DNA of 64,000 bases from Bacillus tuaregi (GTDB lineage: Bacteria; Bacillota; Bacilli; Bacillales; Cytobacillaceae): assembly GCF_900104575.1 (NCBI RefSeq), contig NZ_LT629730.1:1-64000 (forward strand). Direction: 5' to 3'. The position numbers and the translations under genes were made by a program. The notes beneath the pieces were generated by a model, which had not been told where the DNA came from, did no database searches, and worked only from the letters and a program-made list of their open reading frames with translations. Positions 1 through 7,862 of the stretch are shown here, piece by piece (position 1 is the first letter of the stretch; every line of letters starts with the position of its first letter).

Positions 1-123
1 AACCGAGATCCATTGATTATTATTGATGGAAGACCATTTACCTGGGAGGAAGTTGGAGAAATGGTGATGTCGTACGAAGGATTTCAGATAAAGATACAGA
101 TGGATGATGTGACGGATGATTGA
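1..123 (+). CDS. C-terminal end of a hypothetical protein (partial)
   Basis: An open frame runs in from the left edge and stops with TGA at 121-123. It gives 40 residues, including IIIDGRPFTWEEVGEMVMSY and an acidic DDVTDD tail. The 5' part lies outside the window. I recognise the style of small uncharacterised Bacillus proteins ending in a W-E-E-x-G helix but cannot name the family with confidence. An F1 repeat begins directly after the stop codon, as it does for several other genes here. Confidence 0.5.
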   Translation, partial: NRDPLIIIDGRPFTWEEVGEMVMSYEGFQIKIQMDDVTDD

Positions 124-200
124 GCGGGACAAGTGGACAGTTGTCCCAAAAGGTGAGTAATAGGAAGGAAGCTATATCACATGGAATATACATGGGGAGG
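124..200 (+). repeat. F1 repeat, decayed left half
   Basis: GCGGGACAAGTGGACAG is followed by TTGTCCCAAAAGGTGAG and the AGCTATATCACATGGA segment. This matches the left half of the F1 element seen near 15439, 19066 and 20731. The hairpin's closing arm is lost. It starts right behind a stop codon. Confidence 0.75.
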
Positions 201-548
201 TTTCCTCAATGCAGAACTTCTATGAAGCATCAGAACCGTCCGAGACCACTGAAAAAGTCTGTTTCGAGAAAAATAAGATCACGTTACCTACATTATGTAG
301 AACAAACGCTTATTTCACTTACTATATCTAGTAGAAGATCTGTGGTTAATTTTCAAAGTGGGTACTTTATCAGTAATCTCGAACTGTCCCCGCGTTTCAC
401 AAGAGACATCTTCTGGAATAGAACAAACTTCAGCTACAATCCAACCATCCACTGGTGCTATGCATGAATTGTCGCTACGTCTGAAAAAGTTGCAAAGTAA
501 GCCAGGGAGCTGAATAATTCTGTTGACCATTTTAAAATAGAATATAAA
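201..548. other. Gene-free stretch with repeat fragments and a possible gene relic
   Basis: 201-260 carries an F2-like fragment (CTTCTATGAAGCATCAGAACCGTCC), and 385-400 another (CTGTCCCCGCGTTTCAC). A minus-strand frame at 315-530 encodes a plausible peptide (APVDGWIVAEVCSIPEDVS) but runs into F2-like sequence. It has no ribosome site at its ATG, so it is at most a truncated relic. Confidence 0.4.
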
Positions 549-600
549 TAAAGGACGGAGGTTCTGCCCCTTTTGGCAGAACCTCCGTCCTTTATTTTTT
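549..600. terminator. Strong bidirectional terminator
   Basis: AAAGGACGGAGGTTCTGCC pairs with GGCAGAACCTCCGTCCTTT around a short CCTTTT loop, with T-runs on either side. It lies just 3' of the minus-strand gene starting at 1420 and would terminate it. Confidence 0.9.
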
Positions 601-607
601 AGCTATA

Positions 608-1420
608 TTACTCTTTGGTTTGTTCGATAGCATTATTAGATTTATGAAGCTTAAACGGAATGTGATCAATCCCTAATTCAGCCAATTCTGCATTTGCTTC
701 TTCGATAAGTGTCTGTACTTTTTCTTTTGTTTCTTCATCAAGACCTGCAAGAATGTCCATCTTTCCAGCTCTTTCAGGCAGCTCTACTCCTAGTTCCGTT
801 AATTGGGCAGCTGCTTCTTCTTTTGTGATGGTACCCGCTTTTTGCTGTTCCATGATGGCTTTAACTTTTTCTTTTGTTTCTTCATCTAAGCCGGCAAGCT
901 TATCCATTTTTCCTGTTCGTTTAGGCAGCTCTACTCCCAGTTCTGCTAATTGGACAGTTGCTTCTTCTTTTGTGATGGTACCTGCTTTTTGCTGCTCCAT
1001 AATGGCTTGAGCCTGGACCTTAGTTTCTTCATCTAAGTTGGCGAACATATCCTTTTTTCCGCCGCGTTCATGCAATGTCACTCCCAATTCCGCCAATTGA
1101 GCTTTTGCTTCCTCCGGGCTGACTGCGCCATCTTTTTGCTGCTCCATGATGGCTTGAGCTTGCGCTTTTGTTTCATCATCTAAATTGGAGAACATAATCT
1201 TTTTTCCACCGCGTTCAGGTAATGTTACTCCCAGTTCAGCTAAATCTGCTTTTAATTGGTCTGTGATTGTTTGAGCCTTTTCTTTGGTTGCTTCATCTAA
1301 AGCTATCCCTTTTTCTGAGGCTGCTGTATCAGTTGTTGCCATGGCTGACACGCCAGTTCCCAATATGCCAAACGATAAAGCTCCTGTTAAAGCTAAAGTA
1401 TAAAATTTCTTCTTTTTCAT
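608..1420 (-). CDS. Secreted protein with 49-residue tandem repeats
   Basis: A 270-residue exported protein. Residues 1-30 form a signal peptide (KKKK, a hydrophobic stretch, then VSAMA). The rest holds at least three full repeats of about 49 residues with the pattern LDEETK..AIMEQQKAG.ITKEEA..QLAELGV.LPER.GK, plus partial repeats at both ends. The helical EEA..QL.ELG segments resemble DUF2680-like Bacillus exported proteins, but I cannot assign a function. The second ATG (1420) is chosen because GGAGGAG lies 9 nt upstream. The first ATG at 1426 would be too close. A terminator follows at 549-600. Confidence 0.85.
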   Translation of the reverse strand: MKKKKFYTLALTGALSFGILGTGVSAMATTDTAASEKGIALDEATKEKAQTITDQLKADLAELGVTLPERGGKKIMFSNLDDETKAQAQAIMEQQKDGAVSPEEAKAQLAELGVTLHERGGKKDMFANLDEETKVQAQAIMEQQKAGTITKEEATVQLAELGVELPKRTGKMDKLAGLDEETKEKVKAIMEQQKAGTITKEEAAAQLTELGVELPERAGKMDILAGLDEETKEKVQTLIEEANAELAELGIDHIPFKLHKSNNAIEQTKE

Positions 1421-1744
1421 TGTCATACTCCTCCAAGCATTATTTTTTCAATTCCCGGCTTGGAACACTTACACAGAACCCAGCCAGTCCTCGTTTCTTG
1501 CTAAATCCATCATATCCATCAAATATGAACAAGGTATGACCAAACTATTAAAGAATCCATAAGAAATAGGATCAAAAGTATGATGCATGCGAAAATAAGG
1601 GTGCCTGACACCTAATCACATGGAGCTTATTTATTAGTTGGGAAACGAGGGAACGGTTCGAGACCAGTGAAAAAGTCATCAAATTCAAGTACAAGTTTAT
1701 TTTTGCAAAAAATGTAAAATCATACAGTTTTTCATATGCTTTGA
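1421..1744. other. Intergenic region, promoter side of the repeat protein
   Basis: Holds the leader of the minus-strand secreted protein and, at about 1601-1625, GGTGCCTGACACCTAATCACA, whose GGTGCCTGACACC core is a partial palindrome. An F2-like fragment (GGTTCGAGACCAGTGAAAAA) occurs near 1655-1675. No further gene is visible. Confidence 0.4.
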
Positions 1745-2441
1745 CTAGAGCCAAGTTTACTATCAAAGTTTAGAACAAAGCGGTTTCCAGATGATAAACC
1801 TCTAGATAAAATTATGACAACCATTGTCAAACAATGTGTAGATAAGGGACTGATTAAAGGTAGTAGTGTCAGTATTGACGCAACACACATTGAAGCCAAT
1901 ACGATTAAGAAAACGCCTGAAAGACTGATGAAACATTTAGCTCGAAAAATTCTGAAAGCATTTGAGGAAGAAACTGGCCAGGTTCCTGTTGACATGCCAG
2001 AAGAACCTGACTATAAGGAAATCGAGGACCATAAAGAAGCGAAGGCTATTATGAAAGAGTACGTTGATACGGTGATTGATCATGTAGAAAAGCAGTGGTG
2101 AGAGATCAGGATATAAGTATTATTTCGATATCAAGCAATGTAAAACTTGTCCTTTGCACGATCAATGTGCCAAAGAATCGGCAAGGAGAATCCTTGTCAT
2201 AGGTTTGAACACTACTGAATTTTATGAGATATCTCAGTATCAGAAGTCGGAGAAGTTCTTAGTAAAATATAAGAAGAGGGCTTCTATTGAAGGTAAGAAT
2301 GCGGAGCTCAAACGATTCCACGGCCTCTCCCGAGCTAGGGGGTATGGTCTATTAAGTGTGTCTAAACAATCAAAATTGGCTGCCATAGCCGTTAACTTGA
2401 AGCGGATTGCAGCTATTGCATCCGCTTCATCTGCTAAATAA
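1745..2441 (+). pseudogene. Decayed IS1182-family transposase
   Basis: Two frames together spell parts of an IS1182-type transposase. 1745-2101 gives the catalytic-domain segment with SIDATHIEAN and a KAIMKEYVD helix. After a stop and frameshift, 2106-2441 gives a GYKYYFDIKQCKTCP.H..C zinc-finger-like segment and the C-terminal block IEGKNAELKRFHGLSRARGY. The N-terminal DUF772 region and much of the middle are missing. There are no clear terminal inverted repeats, so this is a dead remnant. Confidence 0.85.
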
Positions 2442-2578
2442 AGGGGGAAATGGAACAATCCATACCCCCATAATAATAGTTTCGGTTAATAATTGATCTT
2501 ATTTTGGAAGTTACATTTAAAAATTTTGAAGAAATGGGATGTGGGTTCGAAAAAAGCTCTACTTTTTCAGTGGTCTCG

Positions 2579-2845
2579 GACGGTTCTCGCGTTTCATTGA
2601 CAATAAAGGCGCCGTGGAGAGAAATCTATTAAAAACTTCTATGAAATATCAGAACCGCCCCCGTGTTTCTATGGGGAGGGTTCAGAAAGTGAGTCACAGG
2701 AGGAAAGGGAATGTGGGAAAGGTACTCGCGTTTCTACTATAACGATTAAAGGGACGGTTGGATTTTATCTAGGAGTTAAAAAAGCAAACTCTTAAGAAGT
2801 GTAACTCCAGAGAGTTTGCTTGGACGAATGCTTGAAACGGCAGAA
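2579..2845 (+). repeat. F2 repeat, copy 1 (left flank of the sugar locus)
   Basis: Begins with GACGGTTCTCGCGTTTCA and is collinear with 13893-14159 over 265 bp, with four substitutions by eye and no indel. The right terminal inverted repeat is truncated (it ends GAAACGGCAGAA, then unique sequence). It contains an internal hairpin around GCAAACTCTTAAGAAG / CCAGAGAGTTTGC. Confidence 0.9.
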
Positions 2846-2906
2846 GAACGAAATCGCTCCGCGATGGCCCAAAAAACTTATACCCAAAATAAGTAGAAAA
2901 AACAAA

Positions 2907-2973
2907 AAAAGTGTGCACTTTGAAGGTATTGATCAACTTCCAGATTAAACAATACCAAGAAAGGCACACTTTT
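2907..2973. terminator. Long hairpin, possible bidirectional terminator
   Basis: AAAAGTGTG (2907-2915) pairs with CACACTTTT (2965-2973). An inner stem GGTATTG / CAATACC lies within. A- and T-rich flanks fit a terminator. It may instead be an IS end, since no gene lies immediately upstream. 2975-3136 otherwise shows only an F2 fragment near 3065-3085. Confidence 0.5.
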
Positions 2974-3136
2974 CTTATGTTATTTTTATTATTATTATTA
3001 ACAACAATTCGATTACCTATACTTCACATTTATATCCCTCGTGCACCACCTTCCTGAATGATGAACCGTCCCCGTGTTTCCCTTCTTAATCACAACAGAA
3101 TTCACAATTTCGTAAAAAAAAACTTTTAAAAAAACA

Positions 3137-3165
3137 TTGAAATCGTAAATGTAATCGATTACACT
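3137..3165 (+). promoter_or_regulatory. lacI-type promoter with embedded operator
   Basis: TTGAAA (3137-3142), a 17-bp spacer and TACACT (3160-3165) form a sigma-A-like promoter. The perfect palindrome TGTAATCGATTACA occupies 3150-3163, overlapping spacer and -10. The same palindrome recurs twice before the operon, so autorepression by the regulator that follows is likely. Confidence 0.75.
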
Positions 3166-3199
3166 ACAAATATAGAGAAGAAACGAAAGGAAAAATGAG

Positions 3200-4210
3200 A
3201 TGGTTAGAATAGCAGATGTTGCGAAATTGGCTAATGTTTCCACTGCAACAGTATCCAGAGTATTAAGTAACACTGGTAAGGTTAAAAAGGAAACAACTGA
3301 AAAAGTATTAGAAGCTATTAAGCAACTAAATTATCAACCGAATATGCTGGCAAGACAACTTAGAACACTAGAAACAAAAACCATCCTTGTAGTTGTCCCG
3401 GATATTTCAAATCCATTCTTCTCAAAAGTGCTGCGGGGAATAGAAGTAGTTGCCGACGAAAATGGTTACCAAGTCCTTTTAGGTGATACGATTAATAAGC
3501 CTGAACATGAAATTGCTTTTTTGGATATTTTACGTCAGAGAAAGGCTGATGGAATGATCTTGTTAACAGCAAGAAGTGACCGCAAATCTCTAGAGCAATT
3601 GACTAAAGAATATCCTATTGTATTAGCATGTGAATATATAGAAGGTGCTGCAATCCCTACTGTTTCAATCGATAATATCAGCAGTGCAAGAAAGATTACA
3701 GAGCATCTAATACAATTACAGCACGAACGAATTGCAACAATAACCGGACCTTTACATGTTGTGTTGGGACGTGATCGATTAAAGGGATTTCAACAGGCCA
3801 TGATACAATACGGTCTGCCATTAGATCAATGTTTAATACAAGAAGGGGATTTCACTTTAGAAAGCGGCTTTAATCAAATGTTAAAATTGTTAGCTCTGGA
3901 AAATCAGCCTACTGCTGTTTTTGCTGCAAATGATGAGATGGCCATGGGAGCAATCAGAGCAATTAAATCTAAAGGTTTAAAGGTACCCCATGATATTGCT
4001 GTTGTTGGTTTTGATGATATTAAATTTGCTTCCATATTTGAGCCTGCTCTTACAACTATTGCCCAACCAACTTTTGAGATTGGGGAAAAGGCGATCGAAT
4101 TGTTAATTAGCTTGATAAATAATAAACCGATTCAAAAAGAGCAATATATACTTGAAGATAAATTAATTGTTAGAGCATCATGTGGTAAATTTACTAAGTT
4201 AAATGGCTAA
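3200..4210 (+). CDS. LacI-family transcriptional regulator of the sugar operon
   Basis: A 336-residue repressor. The N-terminal helix-turn-helix has the canonical LacI pattern ([20 protein letters not shown]), followed by a hinge helix (residues 45-60). A periplasmic-binding-type effector domain follows, with [14 protein letters not shown] and [20 protein letters not shown]. Start ATG 3200 has AAAGGA upstream. It reads in the same direction as the operon that follows. The palindrome TGTAATCGATTACA is in its own promoter and twice in the 4211-4460 gap. A role as repressor relieved by a sugar or operon intermediate is inferred; the ligand is not visible. Confidence 0.93.
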   Translation: MVRIADVAKLANVSTATVSRVLSNTGKVKKETTEKVLEAIKQLNYQPNMLARQLRTLETKTILVVVPDISNPFFSKVLRGIEVVADENGYQVLLGDTINKPEHEIAFLDILRQRKADGMILLTARSDRKSLEQLTKEYPIVLACEYIEGAAIPTVSIDNISSARKITEHLIQLQHERIATITGPLHVVLGRDRLKGFQQAMIQYGLPLDQCLIQEGDFTLESGFNQMLKLLALENQPTAVFAANDEMAMGAIRAIKSKGLKVPHDIAVVGFDDIKFASIFEPALTTIAQPTFEIGEKAIELLISLINNKPIQKEQYILEDKLIVRASCGKFTKLNG

Positions 4211-4218
4211 TTGGAGTA

Positions 4219-4242
4219 TTATGAGTTTGTTTCAATGAAACT
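4219..4242 (+). terminator. Weak hairpin after the regulator
   Basis: ATGAGTTT and AAACTCAT pair around a short loop just after the lacI-type stop codon. No clean T-run follows, so termination would be leaky. Confidence 0.4.
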
Positions 4243-4262
4243 CATTCTCTTCCCGATTTTAA

Positions 4263-4276
4263 TGTAATCGATTACA
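4263..4276 (+). promoter_or_regulatory. Operator palindrome, copy 2
   Basis: A perfect TGTAATCGATTACA, 14 bp with a central CG as is typical of LacI-family operators. With the copy 60 bp further on, it flanks the likely operon promoter (TTGAAA near 4290). Confidence 0.85.
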
Positions 4277-4322
4277 CTATACGCTAGATTGAAAAATAAC
4301 AAAGTATTTTTTTAGTAATGAA

Positions 4323-4336
4323 TGTAATCGATTACA
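4323..4336 (+). promoter_or_regulatory. Operator palindrome, copy 3
   Basis: A third perfect TGTAATCGATTACA, centred 60 bp after copy 2 and about 125 bp before the first operon gene. Two operators about six helical turns apart suggest cooperative or looped repression. Confidence 0.85.
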
Positions 4337-4460
4337 CAAGTATGCAAATTGATAAAACACATTCATATTAATTCTTATTTTTAAGGTGGTGGTGCGTTAC
4401 AACGTTTGCTAATAACACCCTGATAAAGTAAGTAATTATTAAATAATGGAGGAATAGATC

Positions 4461-5276
4461 ATGACAGTTAAATTTGGATATGTAACAAATACTTGGGGAG
4501 GTGTTGTAGGTCATCCTGCTGGAGTAACTTCTATTAAAGATTCATACTACCTTGCTAATGGCTCAACAGAAGAAGCTCTAAAGGATATCTCAAATGCTGG
4601 TTATGTTGGATTTGAATTATTTGATGGAAACCTCATGCAATATGTAGATCGAAAAGAAGATTTTCTAAAACAAATTAATGAAAATTCTTTAAATTTTGTT
4701 GGAGTGTATACTGGCGGGAACTTCATTTATCCAGGGATTTTAGAAGAAGAAATAGCAAAAATTGAAAGAGTGGCAGCCTTTGCATCAGAGTTAGGTGCTG
4801 AACATCTTATCATAGGTGGAGGTGCAGTTCGTTCAGAAGGAATAGAAGAGAGTGATTTTCAAGCATTAGCTTCAGCACTAGATAGAATAGTGGAAATTGC
4901 TGATAAAAATCACTTAATTGCAAGTTACCACCCTCACCTTGGAACTTGTGTAGAATCTCCGGATCAGCTGGACAAGCTTATGCCTTTAACGAAAATCAAC
5001 TTATGCCCGGACACTGCTCATATTGAAGCTGGAGGCGGAGATCCAGTAGAGGTAATGAGAAAATATATTGATCGCATTAAATATGTCCATTTTAAAGATT
5101 TTGGAAATGGCGAATTCCAACCATTAGGTGTCGGCCATCAAAAATTTGAAGAAATGGCTGCGATTTTACATGAAGCTGGTTATCAAGGCTGGATTACGGT
5201 TGAGCTAGATAGCTACCCAGATCCAAAAGAGGGTGCAGTTATCAGCCGCAATTATCTTTCAAGATTTGAAAAATAA
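4461..5276 (+). CDS. Sugar phosphate isomerase/epimerase-like TIM barrel, probable levoglucosan-pathway eliminase or hydratase
   Basis: A 271-residue AP-endonuclease-2/xylose-isomerase-like barrel of the IolE type. Metal-site signatures are visible: HPHLGT, NLCPDTAHIEAGGGD, YVHFKDF and TVELDSYPDP. The start has GGAGGA 9 nt upstream. It is the first gene of the operon. With the second barrel enzyme at 11550 it fits the pair that eliminates the 1,6-anhydro bond of 3-keto-levoglucosan and rehydrates the product (LgdB1/LgdB2-like). Which of the two does which step cannot be told from sequence alone. An inosose dehydratase role is the main alternative. Confidence 0.8.
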   Translation: MTVKFGYVTNTWGGVVGHPAGVTSIKDSYYLANGSTEEALKDISNAGYVGFELFDGNLMQYVDRKEDFLKQINENSLNFVGVYTGGNFIYPGILEEEIAKIERVAAFASELGAEHLIIGGGAVRSEGIEESDFQALASALDRIVEIADKNHLIASYHPHLGTCVESPDQLDKLMPLTKINLCPDTAHIEAGGGDPVEVMRKYIDRIKYVHFKDFGNGEFQPLGVGHQKFEEMAAILHEAGYQGWITVELDSYPDPKEGAVISRNYLSRFEK

Positions 5277-5300
5277 TAGCAACTATTTGGGGGAGAAACT

Positions 5301-6470
5301 ATGAAAAAGAAACTAGCAGTCTTAGCGATGTCTGTGTTACTAAGCAGTACAGCTCTAATAGGATGTGGCAGCAACTCAAGTACTTCAGATAAAGCTGAAA
5401 GTGCGAAGCAGGAAACTTCTATCAGTACTTCTGGACCCCTTACAATTAACCAAAAAATAAATGGAGATCAGGAAATTCTAAGTAAAGGTCCTTCTGGGGA
5501 AAGTGCAGTATCAGCAAAAACGCTTCAATTAACAGAAGATGAATTGGCAAAAATAAAAGAAGGTAAATATAAAGCTGCCATTGTTATGCACTATGCAGGT
5601 AATGACTGGGCAACTGCACAAATTAACGGCTTAAAGGCAGCTTTTGAAAGAATGGGAATAGAAGTAGTGGCTGTAACGGATGCTCAATTCAAAGCAGAAA
5701 AACAAGTATCTGACATCGAAACAGTTCTAGTAAAAAATCCAGATATCATCATTAGTATCCCGGTTGATGCTGTATCAACTGCAAATGCATACAAAAAAGC
5801 TGCAGAAGCAGGAGTAAAAGTTGTATTTATGGATAACGTACCAAGCGGATTACAGGCTGGTAAAGATTATATTAGTGTTGTATCTGCGGATAACTATGGA
5901 AATGGCGTTGTTGCAGCGGATATTATGGCTAAGGAACTTGGTGGAAAAGGAAAAATTGGTGTCATTTATCATGATGCAGACTTCTTTGTAACGAAGCAAC
6001 GAACAGATGCATTTGAAAAGACAATCCAAGAAAAGTATCCAGATATCAAAATTGTTGCACGTGGCGGTATAGCTAGTGAGAGCGATGGGGAAAAGGTGAC
6101 ATCAGGTTTGCTGACAAAAAATCCTGATCTTGATGGTCTATTTGTTGTTTGGGATGTGCCTGCGGAGGGAGCATTAGCAGCAGTTCGTACAGCTGGAAAA
6201 GATGACATGGTGATTACAACAATCGACTTAGGTACAAATGTGGCACTTAATATTGCATCCGGTGGAAATATTAAAGGTCTTGGTGCTCAACTACCATTTG
6301 ACCAAGGAATTTCTGAAGCAATCCTAGCAGGATATGGTCTATTAGGCAAGGAAGTTCCAGCATATGTTGCGGTTCCTGCCCTTAGTGTTTCACAAGATAA
6401 TGTCTTAGATTCTTGGGAACTTGTTTACTCAACAGAAGCACCAGAGACAATTCAAAACGCAGCTAAATAA
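5301..6470 (+). CDS. Sugar ABC transporter substrate-binding lipoprotein
   Basis: 389 residues with a lipoprotein signal (KKK, hydrophobic core, lipobox STALIGC with Cys at residue 22). A serine-rich linker leads into a ribose/galactose-type periplasmic-binding domain, with AAIVMHYAGNDWATAQINGL, then DIIISIPVDA and GLFVVWDVPAEGAL. It is anchored outside the membrane and should deliver the sugar to the importer encoded at 7863-10344. Start ATG follows GGGGGAG. It sits between the first barrel enzyme and the dehydrogenase in the same operon. Confidence 0.92.
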   Translation: MKKKLAVLAMSVLLSSTALIGCGSNSSTSDKAESAKQETSISTSGPLTINQKINGDQEILSKGPSGESAVSAKTLQLTEDELAKIKEGKYKAAIVMHYAGNDWATAQINGLKAAFERMGIEVVAVTDAQFKAEKQVSDIETVLVKNPDIIISIPVDAVSTANAYKKAAEAGVKVVFMDNVPSGLQAGKDYISVVSADNYGNGVVAADIMAKELGGKGKIGVIYHDADFFVTKQRTDAFEKTIQEKYPDIKIVARGGIASESDGEKVTSGLLTKNPDLDGLFVVWDVPAEGALAAVRTAGKDDMVITTIDLGTNVALNIASGGNIKGLGAQLPFDQGISEAILAGYGLLGKEVPAYVAVPALSVSQDNVLDSWELVYSTEAPETIQNAAK

Positions 6471-6494
6471 TAGAAAAGATATTAGGAGGAATAC

Positions 6495-7673
6495 ATGATG
6501 AAAAAGTTGAACGTTGGAATGATTGGCGGAGGATTTATGGGAAAGGCGCATGCACTTGCATATGCGGGAATGCCGATGTTTTTCTGGCCGGCACCTGCCA
6601 TTCCACACCGCCATACATTAGTTGATGTTACCGAGGAAATTGCTAAAGATGCTGCTGCAAAATTAGGTTTTGAAAACTATGCAACAGATTGGAGAGACGT
6701 AATTAACAATCCTGAAATAGATATTATTGATATTGTGACACCGAATAATACTCATGCTGAGATTGCGATTGCTGCAGCAAAAGCAGGCAAGCATATTATT
6801 TGTGAAAAGCCATTATCATTAGGAGCGGAGCAAGCTAAGCAAATGTTAGACGCTGTAACAGAAGCTGGCGTTAGACATATGGTTGCATTCAACTATAGAA
6901 GAACACCAGCTGTTGCATTGGCAAAAAAATATATTGAAGAAGGTAGAATTGGAAAAATCTTAAGCTTCAGAGGAACTTATTTACAAGATTGGTCTGCTGA
7001 CCCTAATTCCCCTCTTTCATGGCGCTTCCAAAAGAAAGTAGCTGGTTCTGGAGCACTTGGAGATATCGGTACACATGTTGTTGACTTTGCCCGTTATTTA
7101 GTTGGTGAAATTACGGATGTAAATGCTGTAACCAAAACGTGGATTCCAGAGAGACCACTTCAAACAGGCGGCGCAGATAGTTTAGGTACAGTGAAAAGCG
7201 TTGGAGATGCTCCTAAAGGTGCAGTTGACGTAGATGATGAGTTTATTACAATGGTTAAATTCGATAATGGCGCTATTGGAAGTATTGAAGCTACTCGTAA
7301 TGCATGGGGTAGAAATAACTTCTTGACATTTGAAATTCACGGTGAAAAAGGCTCTTTATACTTTAACTATGAGCGCCGCGATGAGCTTCAAGTATGCTTT
7401 GCAGATGATCCATCAGATGCAAAAGGCTTTAGAACTGTGTACACAGGACCTGCCACACCATACGGCGAAGGACTATGGCCAATCCCTGCATTAGGAATTG
7501 GTTATGGAGAAACGAAGATTATTGAAACATATGATTTCTTTAAATCTATTGTTGAGGGCACTGAAGTATCACCAAACTTTAATGATGGATATCGTATTGA
7601 GGCAATTGCTGATGCAATCCTTGAGTCTGCTGAAAAAGGTGAATGGATAAGTCTTGAGAAGGTTTTGGCATAG
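6495..7673 (+). CDS. lgdA: Gfo/Idh/MocA oxidoreductase, probable levoglucosan dehydrogenase
   Basis: 392 residues with an N-terminal Rossmann motif (GMIGGGFMGKAHALAYAG) and the family EKP motif (residues 104-106, catalytic Lys). The C-terminal sheet domain contains FRGTYLQDWSADPNSPLSWR and YGEGLWPIPALGIGYGETKI. These long blocks match my memory of characterised levoglucosan dehydrogenase from Pseudarthrobacter almost word for word, including MFFWPAPA after the dinucleotide motif. The expected reaction is NAD-dependent oxidation at C3 of levoglucosan. The start with GGAGG 7 nt upstream is used. The identification is by recall, not by alignment. Confidence 0.85.
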   Translation: MMKKLNVGMIGGGFMGKAHALAYAGMPMFFWPAPAIPHRHTLVDVTEEIAKDAAAKLGFENYATDWRDVINNPEIDIIDIVTPNNTHAEIAIAAAKAGKHIICEKPLSLGAEQAKQMLDAVTEAGVRHMVAFNYRRTPAVALAKKYIEEGRIGKILSFRGTYLQDWSADPNSPLSWRFQKKVAGSGALGDIGTHVVDFARYLVGEITDVNAVTKTWIPERPLQTGGADSLGTVKSVGDAPKGAVDVDDEFITMVKFDNGAIGSIEATRNAWGRNNFLTFEIHGEKGSLYFNYERRDELQVCFADDPSDAKGFRTVYTGPATPYGEGLWPIPALGIGYGETKIIETYDFFKSIVEGTEVSPNFNDGYRIEAIADAILESAEKGEWISLEKVLA

Positions 7674-7692
7674 TAGAAGAACAATATTATAT

Positions 7693-7722
7693 AGAGGCTG
7701 CTTTTTATTAGCAGTCTCTTTT
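7693..7722 (+). terminator. Internal hairpin in the operon
   Basis: AGAGGCTGC and GCAGTCTCT pair (one G-T) and are followed by TTTT. It lies 20 bp after the dehydrogenase stop, so it may attenuate transcription into the transporter genes. Confidence 0.6.
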
Positions 7723-7727
7723 AAAAC

Positions 7728-7843
7728 AAGGCTAAAAAACATAGGTGATTTTTGAATTTCATTACAGGCATGTAGACTCCTGTGGACTGTGGAAAGCGAA
7801 GTACCTGTATTAGAAATCAACAACTAAGTTACTAGAAAAGCCT
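7728..7843 (+). repeat. Decayed F3 repeat inside the operon
   Basis: Starts AAGGCTAAAAAACAT and ends with AGCCT. Internal blocks TTACAGGCA, AGACTCCTGTGGA, GGAAAGCGAAGTACCTG and AAATCAACA match the intact F3 copies at 19165 and 34547, but the GC-rich core is mostly deleted. It fills the only long gap in the operon and ends just before the next ribosome site. Confidence 0.7.
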
Positions 7844-7862
7844 AATAAAAAGAAGGTGAGTT

